This document shows positions 58,230-64,000 of a stretch of 64,000 nucleotides of DNA, one piece after another (position 1 is the stretch's first letter; each line of letters begins with the position of its first letter). The stretch is taken from assembly GCF_000820025.1 (NCBI RefSeq), contig NZ_CDBI01000077.1:942-64941 (forward strand), read 5' to 3'. The translations under genes and the position numbers were made by a program. The DNA comes from Aeromonas popoffii. GTDB taxonomy: Bacteria > Pseudomonadota > Gammaproteobacteria > Enterobacterales > Aeromonadaceae. The notes beneath the pieces were generated by a model that worked only from the letters and a program-made list of their open reading frames with translations, had not been told where the DNA came from and did no database searches.

Positions 58230-59315
58230 TCAGGGGGCAAGCTGGGCAATTCGTTGTTCAATCCAGCTCGCCGATGCTTCGCCGAGGTTGCCGTGTAGCT
58301 GGGCGTTGCGATAGGCATCGAGCGCCCGCTGGCTGTGGCCCTGACCATCTTCGGCCACGCCGAGCCCGAGCCACCAGCGGCCCTGATCCGGCTGCTGACG
58401 CAGCAAGGTCACATAGAGCTCGGCCGCCTCGGCATTGCGGCCCAGCTCCTGGGTCACGCCAGCCCAAGTGGCGTAATAATCCAGATTGCTGGCCAGATCC
58501 GGCTGATAGCCGGTCAACCAGCCGAGCGCCTTGAGCTGATCGCCGCTGCTGATGGCGAGCCTGGCCAGCAGCAGCCGAAAATCCGCCTGCTCTGGATCGA
58601 GCCGGATACCCTCTTCCAGCAGTTGAGTGGCCTCGCTCAGCCGACCTTCGCCATAGAGCAGACCCGCCAGTTGCTCGCGGGCCCCCTGATTGTGCGGGGC
58701 ATGAACCAGCACCTGATAGTAGTTGTCCTGGGCATCGCGCAATTGCCCCCTGGCCATGGCGGTGGTGGCCTTGCGCTCGGCCAGGGTTGCCAGCTCGGCC
58801 TCGGAGAGGTTCACCGTCTCTATCTTCAGCACACCCGGTTTGCGCGGTGGCGGGACGACAGCCTCTTGTTCCGCTTCCAGCTCGGCATAGAGGTCAGGCT
58901 GCAGCGCTTCATCACTCGGCGCCACCGCTTCATAGCCGGTTTCATCCTGCTCCTCCTGCACCGGCTCGGGATCGGCTGCGAGCTCGGGCCTTGCGCTCGG
59001 AGTGGGCAAGGCCACCACCAGATCCACCGGCTCAGGCTCCTGCTCCTCGTCCGCGGGTGTGACCGGCACAACGCGGGCAACGGCATCAGGCCGTGGCTCG
59101 CTGGTCGCCTGCACCTGACTCTGAGGCACAACCCGCTGGCTCTGCTGCCAATAGATCCAGGTCCGCCAGCCGAGAATGCCGAGGGCCAGACCGCAGATCA
59201 GGGTCAGCACCAGCATCCACCAGCCCTGTTGCCGAACAGGAGGCACATAGACGGCCCCCTCGCTCCCCTGCTGACGCAGTTCCAGATCCTTGAGCATCTG
59301 GTTGATCACGCTCAT
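58230..59315 (-). CDS. mshN: MshN, TPR protein
   Basis: This 361-residue protein has one membrane helix (L-V-L-T-L-I-C-G-L-A-L-G) about 30 residues from the start, an acidic Pro-rich linker, and a C-terminal tetratricopeptide-like region (A-R-G-Q-L-R-D-A-Q-D-N-Y and repeats). The start is the ATG at 59315 inside the mshM stop (ATGA overlap). It is a periplasm-facing assembly factor by position. Confidence 0.9.
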   Translation of the reverse strand: MSVINQMLKDLELRQQGSEGAVYVPPVRQQGWWMLVLTLICGLALGILGWRTWIYWQQSQRVVPQSQVQATSEPRPDAVARVVPVTPADEEQEPEPVDLVVALPTPSARPELAADPEPVQEEQDETGYEAVAPSDEALQPDLYAELEAEQEAVVPPPRKPGVLKIETVNLSEAELATLAERKATTAMARGQLRDAQDNYYQVLVHAPHNQGAREQLAGLLYGEGRLSEATQLLEEGIRLDPEQADFRLLLARLAISSGDQLKALGWLTGYQPDLASNLDYYATWAGVTQELGRNAEAAELYVTLLRQQPDQGRWWLGLGVAEDGQGHSQRALDAYRNAQLHGNLGEASASWIEQRIAQLAP

Positions 59316-60202
59316 GGCCAGACTCCATAGGCCAGGGCGCACCCCAGCAGTAGTAACAGTGGCCACCAGCGACCCCGAGCGGGGCGGCTGGCATCGTCGG
59401 TATCGCGAATGGCGAGGTGCACCAGACCGGCATCGATCTGACGCTCACCCCGGCCATAGGCCAACATCAGGCACTTCTGCGCCAATATGTTGGTAAGCCG
59501 CGGGATGCCACGGGAGGCGCGCCACAGCAGGCGCATGGCGCGACCACTGAACAGCGGGGCCCCGCGATAACCCGAAACATGCAATCTGTGCTCCAGATAA
59601 GCGCGAGTCTCGTCAAAACGCAGTGGCCGCAGGCAGTAGGAGAAGCCGACCCGCTGGCGCAACTGGCGCAGATGGGGCTTGGCCAGCCTGGCATCCAACT
59701 CCGGCTGGCCGAACAGCACTATCTGCAACAGCTTGCTCGATTCGGTCTCCAGGTTGCCGAACAGCCGGATCGCCTCCAGGGTCTCGTCCGGCAGGGCCTG
59801 CGCCTCGTCGATCAGCACCACCACCCGGCTCCCATGCTGATGCAGGCCTATGAGGTGGCGATGAATGCGATCCGTCAGATCCAGCTCGTTGCCCTCCCGT
59901 ACCGACAAGCCCAGCTCCAGTGCCAGCGCGGTGCGCAGCTCGGCGGGGGTGAGGTGCGGGTTGGGCAGCCAGGCCAGACGCACAGGACAGGCCTCTGAAC
60001 CCAACTCGCTCAGTAGCTTGCGACAGAGCAGCGTCTTGCCGGTGCCGACCTCGCCGGTCACCTTGATGAAGCCCTCCCCCTGCATCAAGGCCCAATTAAG
60101 AACCTGCAGCGCCTCCTCATGGGGAGGCAGCCCGTAGTAAAAACCCGTGTTGGGGGTGAGGCCGAACGGCGCCTCCTGCAGACCGAAGTGGTTCAGGTAC
60201 AT
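59312..60202 (-). CDS. mshM: MshM, ExeA-like AAA ATPase
   Basis: This 296-residue AAA protein has Walker A G-E-V-G-T-G-K-T and Walker B V-V-V-L-I-D-E-A, the ExeA pattern, and a C-terminal membrane helix (L-L-L-L-L-G-C-A-L). It likely helps the secretin or peptidoglycan step of pilus assembly. It starts 83 bases after mshL and overlaps mshN by ATGA. Confidence 0.92.
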   Translation of the reverse strand: MYLNHFGLQEAPFGLTPNTGFYYGLPPHEEALQVLNWALMQGEGFIKVTGEVGTGKTLLCRKLLSELGSEACPVRLAWLPNPHLTPAELRTALALELGLSVREGNELDLTDRIHRHLIGLHQHGSRVVVLIDEAQALPDETLEAIRLFGNLETESSKLLQIVLFGQPELDARLAKPHLRQLRQRVGFSYCLRPLRFDETRAYLEHRLHVSGYRGAPLFSGRAMRLLWRASRGIPRLTNILAQKCLMLAYGRGERQIDAGLVHLAIRDTDDASRPARGRWWPLLLLLGCALAYGVWP

Positions 60203-60282
60203 GAGTCGTCACCGGCCTGGGTGTCTGCCGTGGCACCGGGCCACAGGCCGTCTGGAACAAAGCCAACCGTGTGCTGGGTCAT
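60193..60282 (-). CDS. Possible 29-codon coupling ORF between mshL and mshM
   Basis: An ATG lies just past the mshL stop in TAAGCCATGAC, the same sequence as at mshE/mshG. It reads 29 codons into the start of mshM in another frame. Probable function, if any: translational coupling. Confidence 0.3.
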   Translation of the reverse strand: MTQHTVGFVPDGLWPGATADTQAGDDSCT

Positions 60283-60285
60283 GGC

Positions 60286-61953
60286 TTAGCCCTTGGGTGG
60301 ATACCACTTGTCGAGCAGATCGGAGGAGCGCTGCAATTCGTTTTGCCAGGTGTCTTTCTCCACCACGGTCGGTTTGAGCAGGATCACCAGCTCCACCTTC
60401 TTGGTACTCTCGCGGCGGTTGGTGAAGGCCTCGCCGATCCAGGGGATATCCCCCAGCAGCGGTACCTTGCTGACGATCTCCTGCTTGTCGGTCTTCATCA
60501 GGCCGCCGATGACGATGATGTCACCGTTATTGGCCTGCACCACGGTATCGGACTCGCGGATCGAGCTCTTGGCGAGCGGCAATTCCAGCTTGCCCCCCGT
60601 GGTGCCCAGATTTATCGTCTTGTTCTGCTCTTCGGTGTCGATGACGGAGGGGTGAATGTGCAACAACACCTTGCCCTCTTCGTCGATCTGTGGCGTCACG
60701 TCCAGCGCGATACCGGAGAAGAAGGGGGTCAGCTCAACGTTCGGGGTGCGTTCTGTTCCGGCCGTCGTTGAGGTTACCGTGCTAGTGGCGTTGGTGACGA
60801 AGTATTCGTCCGTCCCCACCTTGATCACCGCCTTCTGGTTGTTGGTCGCTGTCACCCGCGGACTGGAGAGGGTATTCACATCACCCTGGGTCTTGAGCAG
60901 GTTGACCGCCACGTTGAAGTTGCCATCGGAGATCTTGAAGCCGGCACCGCCCCCCAGTGCAGTGAAGATCTGGTTGGGTGTCGTGGGCAGCTGGGTCGGG
61001 GCGAGCGAGCCGCCACCGGTAATCCCCTTGTTGCCATCCCAGCTGGCGGAAAGGCCGCTCCAGTCCACCCCCTGTTCGTAACCCTCGTTGAGAGCCACTT
61101 CCAGAATGCGCGCCTCCAACACCACCTGGCGCTTGAGGTGGGTCTCGGACTGGCTGAGGAATTCACGCACCGCTTTCAATTCTTTCGGATAGGCACGGAT
61201 GGTGACCAGACCCGCCTGCGGGCTGGTGATGACGGCACGACCATCGCCACTGCCAACCAGCATCTCCAGCGAGGTACGCAGATCAGTCCAGTAATCGCTG
61301 TTGGTGTCTGTCTCGATGCGGGTGCCGTTGCCGTTATTCGAACTGGTATTGCCGTTGGATGCATTGCTGCTGTTGTTACTGTCGCTGTTGGCGTTGTCGA
61401 AGTTACTGCTATTGCTGTTGTTGCCGTTGGCCGTCACCCCGCCCGTGCTGACCGAGGTACGGGACAGACCACGACGGGACATCATCAGGTAGTTGACCGG
61501 TATGGTTTCGGTGCGCAGCCCAGCCGGATAGACGTGGAACACATTGCCCTTGCGCTGCACATCAAAGCCATACATGTCACCCACCACCGCCAGCACTTCA
61601 GACAGGGTGACGTCCTTGAGCTCGACGGAGATCTGGCCGGCCACACCGGGATGCACGGCCACGCTGTAACGGGAACCCTTGAAAAGGGAGCCGAAAAATT
61701 CCACCGCATCCACATCGTGGGCGGCGATACGCAGCCGCGGTTCCGGCATGCTGAAGGCCTGGGGCGGCCGGTTCATCTGCAGTAACTCGCTCTGTACCGA
61801 CTTGGGCACTGTCGCCAATCCCCCGACTTTGTTCTGCTCGGCCATGGCGTGTTTCAGTGCATCCTTGGCCTGCACGGGTTCGGGGTGCTGGTAGCTGGTA
61901 CAGCCTGCCGCCAGCACGGCCACAGAGATCAGGCAGAGATGATTTTTTTTCAT
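60286..61953 (-). CDS. mshL: MshL, outer-membrane secretin
   Basis: This 555-residue secretin lipoprotein has lipobox L-A-A-G-C at about 14-18, a secretin-and-TonB N-terminal domain (about 75-140), an Asn/Ser-rich linker near 170-215, then the secretin core with V-P-L-L-G-D-I-P-W-I-G near the end. It forms the channel through which the pilus leaves the cell. The Asn/Ser stretch is much richer in those residues than the rest of the protein. Confidence 0.96.
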   Translation of the reverse strand: MKKNHLCLISVAVLAAGCTSYQHPEPVQAKDALKHAMAEQNKVGGLATVPKSVQSELLQMNRPPQAFSMPEPRLRIAAHDVDAVEFFGSLFKGSRYSVAVHPGVAGQISVELKDVTLSEVLAVVGDMYGFDVQRKGNVFHVYPAGLRTETIPVNYLMMSRRGLSRTSVSTGGVTANGNNSNSSNFDNANSDSNNSSNASNGNTSSNNGNGTRIETDTNSDYWTDLRTSLEMLVGSGDGRAVITSPQAGLVTIRAYPKELKAVREFLSQSETHLKRQVVLEARILEVALNEGYEQGVDWSGLSASWDGNKGITGGGSLAPTQLPTTPNQIFTALGGGAGFKISDGNFNVAVNLLKTQGDVNTLSSPRVTATNNQKAVIKVGTDEYFVTNATSTVTSTTAGTERTPNVELTPFFSGIALDVTPQIDEEGKVLLHIHPSVIDTEEQNKTINLGTTGGKLELPLAKSSIRESDTVVQANNGDIIVIGGLMKTDKQEIVSKVPLLGDIPWIGEAFTNRRESTKKVELVILLKPTVVEKDTWQNELQRSSDLLDKWYPPKG

Positions 61954-62022
61954 GTAATGAGTGCACCCTGACTTTCAATTAAACTCGACAAACCTTGCCC
62001 CACCATCTCGGGTGGGGCGCGT

Positions 62023-62343
62023 TCAGATGCGGACCTTGCTGGCAAACAGGGTCAGCGACTGGCGCTTGCCCCCCTTCTCCAGCACCACGCCATCTGCACT
62101 GATGGACACCAATCGATATCCCTCGACCTGCTGGCCCACCCGGTAACTTTTTCCGTTGAGCACCGCCAGTGCCGGACCATTGCCCAGCATCACGCTCTGC
62201 AATGTTGGTAAACCGGCGCTCTGGCTGGCCGAGACCCCTGCCCGGCTGTTCATCCCGTCCAACGGTTCCGTGGGGTCCTGCAGCACCTCGGCCTGGGCCA
62301 CTGCGCCCAGCAGACAACACAATAGCGTCAGCCATCTAACCAC
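62023..62343 (-). CDS. mshK: MshK, small periplasmic pilus protein
   Basis: This 106-residue protein has a signal peptide (about 1-18, ending A-Q-A) and a PilP-like beta domain (L-N-G-K-S-Y-R-V-G-Q-Q-V). It overlaps mshJ by eight bases and precedes mshL. By position it links the inner-membrane complex to the secretin. Confidence 0.88.
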   Translation of the reverse strand: MVRWLTLLCCLLGAVAQAEVLQDPTEPLDGMNSRAGVSASQSAGLPTLQSVMLGNGPALAVLNGKSYRVGQQVEGYRLVSISADGVVLEKGGKRQSLTLFASKVRI

Positions 62344-62983
62344 GAATAAACTCCTTGCTGGTGCTCAGGGTGTAGATTTCCATCTCCACCACGGCCTTGG
62401 GATGCTCCTGCACCTGGTAGTCAAACTGCTTCCAGTAGAAGTGACGGGGTAACGCCTCCAGTGCCTTCAGATACTGATAGACATCGAAGTAACCGCCCTC
62501 CAGCTTGAGGCGGATGCCGTGCTTGAACAAGTTGATGCGCTGATCCCCCGCCATCAGCGGCTGGGGGGCGAGGGAGGTCAGTGCCAGCATGTGCAGATTG
62601 GTGGAGCGTGACAACAGAGCCTCCAGCACGGCTGGCATCTCGTGGGCCTGGATCAGATCCACCGTCTGGGCCTTGAGCTCGGCATCCAGCCTGTCGATAT
62701 CCCCCTCGACCCGTACCAGCTGCTCGCGCACGCTCTGATCGGGATCGCGCGCCAGCCTGGCCTGCTTGCCCAGGTTCTCGAGATCCATGATTTCCAGATC
62801 CCGCTGGGCCGTGGTCAAGGCCACCCTGTCCTGCGCCAGCCGCAGGGCGGCGCCATCCAGCCAGCCATAGATGGCACCAGCGCAGATCAGCACCAGACCG
62901 GTCAGCAGGATCAATATCCGCTCGCGCTGGCTGAGGGCGGCAATCTTGTCCGCCCATGCCTGCCATTGTGCTTTCAGGCTCAT
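62336..62983 (-). CDS. mshJ: MshJ, PilO-like assembly protein
   Basis: This 215-residue protein has an N-terminal membrane helix (I-L-I-L-L-T-G-L-V-L-I), a coiled-coil stretch (about 60-110) and a PilO-like ferredoxin fold. With its upstream PilN-like partner it forms the periplasmic alignment complex. Its start overlaps the preceding gene by one base. Confidence 0.92.
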   Translation of the reverse strand: MSLKAQWQAWADKIAALSQRERILILLTGLVLICAGAIYGWLDGAALRLAQDRVALTTAQRDLEIMDLENLGKQARLARDPDQSVREQLVRVEGDIDRLDAELKAQTVDLIQAHEMPAVLEALLSRSTNLHMLALTSLAPQPLMAGDQRINLFKHGIRLKLEGGYFDVYQYLKALEALPRHFYWKQFDYQVQEHPKAVVEMEIYTLSTSKEFIRG

Positions 62984-63576
62984 CAGGGCTTCTCCCGCTC
63001 TATGCCACTGAGCTGGAAGGCCAGCCGGCCCTCCTTGTCACGGTTCAGGGTCAATTCACTAAACTGCTTGCCCGCCAGCGACGGGGTCTGCTGGAAACGC
63101 TTTACCCAGGCGGGCACATCCTGGCTATGGTTGGCAAAGCCGGACAGGTTGATCCGCCCTTCGGCGATCTCGATACGCTGCAAGGAGAGCTGCTTATCCC
63201 GAATGCGGGAGAGATCGGCCATCAGGCCAGCGTAGCCCTGGGATTTTTGCAACGCCAAACTGCCCAGCTGCTGCATCAACTCCTGCTTGGCAGTCAGTTC
63301 TTCCTGCTTGCTGGCCAGCTGCTGTTGCAACACAGCATTGGCTTGGTGGCGGGTCAACTCGGCATCCAGCCGTTGGGCCTCGCCACGCTTGACCTCCAGC
63401 GCCGCGCGCACCTGCGCCAGCTCACGGCCAACCCCTTGTTGCTGCCAGCCGTAGAAGGCGCCCATGCAGAACAGCACTGCCACGCAGCCACCCCAGACCA
63501 GCGCCATCTGGTTGAGGCTGGCCCACTGGCGTCTGGGGCGAAATTCGGCGCCATAAAGGTTGATCTGACGTTTCAT
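62983..63576 (-). CDS. PilN-like MSHA biogenesis protein
   Basis: This 197-residue protein starts M-K-R-Q-I-N-L-Y with a membrane helix (about 28-45) and a long coiled coil (about 50-110), the PilN layout. It lies between mshI and mshJ, where some Aeromonas and Vibrio loci carry a second mshI-type gene, so the name is left blank. TGATG coupling joins it to mshI. Confidence 0.88.
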   Translation of the reverse strand: MKRQINLYGAEFRPRRQWASLNQMALVWGGCVAVLFCMGAFYGWQQQGVGRELAQVRAALEVKRGEAQRLDAELTRHQANAVLQQQLASKQEELTAKQELMQQLGSLALQKSQGYAGLMADLSRIRDKQLSLQRIEIAEGRINLSGFANHSQDVPAWVKRFQQTPSLAGKQFSELTLNRDKEGRLAFQLSGIEREKP

Positions 63577-64000
63577 CAGGCATCCTCCCCGATGGCGGCA
63601 GCATAGGCAGAGAGATATTCAACACCGGACAGTATCGCCTTGTTGGCCATGGCGGAGACGGCGAAGCCGAAGGTCTGCTCCATGTGACGCACCAGGGTAC
63701 CGATGAATGGTGAGGCGATGGCGAGCTGCATCTGACCCAGCTCCGGCAGCTTGAGCTGGCCGACCAGGTAATCGAGGGAGCGCTGGATCTCCAGCGCCAG
63801 CGAATCGAGCAGCATGCTGTCCGGCTCATGCTCACCGGTGAGGGCGGTGAAACCGCGCAGCTGGCGGGAGAAGCAGAGGCCGCCCTGATGGAATACCAGC
63901 AGCTGCAGATCCTGTCCCCTGGGCTGCCACAACAGCATGCGCACCGCGTTGTCAGACTCATAGAGCGCCGTCATGGCCAGCTCGTCGCTGATGATGGCAT
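63576..64000 (-). CDS. mshI: MshI, PilM-like protein, 3' part only
   Basis: The last 141 codons of a PilM/MshI-like actin-fold protein are present (A-I-I-S-D-E-L-A-M, ... L-A-I-A-S-P-F, ... S-A-M-A-N-K-A-I-L-S-G-V-E-Y). The start lies outside the window. It recruits the PilN-like partner at the cytoplasmic face. Overlaps the next gene by one base. Confidence 0.88.
   Translation of the reverse strand, partial: AIISDELAMTALYESDNAVRMLLWQPRGQDLQLLVFHQGGLCFSRQLRGFTALTGEHEPDSMLLDSLALEIQRSLDYLVGQLKLPELGQMQLAIASPFIGTLVRHMEQTFGFAVSAMANKAILSGVEYLSAYAAAIGEDA

Noticed and set aside
61300..61440. CRISPR-like or satellite repeat
   Set aside because: It is an Asn/Ser codon-rich linker inside MshL, without regular spacers.

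Overview
The window is a GC-rich gammaproteobacterial chromosome segment that almost certainly comes from Aeromonas. The reasons are a full aerolysin gene, a complete MSHA (mannose-sensitive haemagglutinin) type IV pilus locus, a thiC-led thiamin operon with a fused thiD-thiE gene, and an mreBCD-maf-rng-yhdP-tldD cell-envelope block. The species cannot be fixed from the sequence alone. I see no rRNA, tRNA, CRISPR array or transposase gene.

Layout. (1) 1-6560 is an accessory region. It holds a truncated acetyltransferase remnant, an AT-rich gene for a secreted DUF642-like protein, an LpoB-type lipoprotein, and three tandem acetyltransferase genes (one CatB-like left-handed beta-helix, two GNAT). 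An AT-rich module follows: a LysE-type exporter, a 2-oxoglutarate/Fe(II) dioxygenase of the free-amino-acid hydroxylase type, and a divergent LysR regulator. (2) 6561-14471 is the thiamin operon (thiC-thiDE-thiF-thiS-thiG-thiH, minus strand) under a TPP riboswitch. Its distal end is disturbed: 749 bp carrying the thiH 3' part and a strong palindrome are tandemly duplicated, and the ThiH N-terminus contains a translated repeat element. (3) 14585-19408 holds aerolysin, two small exported OB-fold-like proteins and a divergently transcribed two-component system. (4) 19529-35253 is mostly core genes: rimK, metH, a CPA1 Na+/H+ antiporter, a J-domain protein, a GNAT, an HDOD protein, aphA, a Dph6-like ATPase, an MHS-type transporter, a MarC-family protein and several small unknown ORFs. 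(5) 35398-47048 is tldD, a nitrilase-family gene, a nucleotidyltransferase, yhdP, rng, maf and mreDCB, all on the minus strand. (6) 47253-64000 is the MSHA locus on the minus strand, read from mshI (cut by the window end) through J, K, L, M, N, E, G, F, B, A, C, D, O, P to Q.

How it works together. The thi genes make the pyrimidine and thiazole halves of thiamin and join them, with feedback by TPP. In the MSHA locus, MshI, the PilN-like protein, MshJ and MshK form the alignment complex, MshL the outer-membrane secretin, MshM and MshN accessory proteins, MshE the c-di-GMP-binding assembly ATPase, MshG the inner-membrane platform, MshA the major pilin and MshB, C, D, O and P minor pilins. MshQ is a large secreted protein with a lectin-like domain. 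The mre, rng and yhdP genes serve cell shape, RNA processing and outer-membrane lipid supply.

The most interesting observations are the mosaic thiH duplication next to the palindrome, the repeat-derived N-terminus of intact ThiH, the dioxygenase-exporter-regulator cassette of unknown substrate, the altered aerolysin activation loop, and the lectin-like domain in MshQ. I found no clearly unprecedented multi-gene system. The dioxygenase cassette is the nearest candidate.
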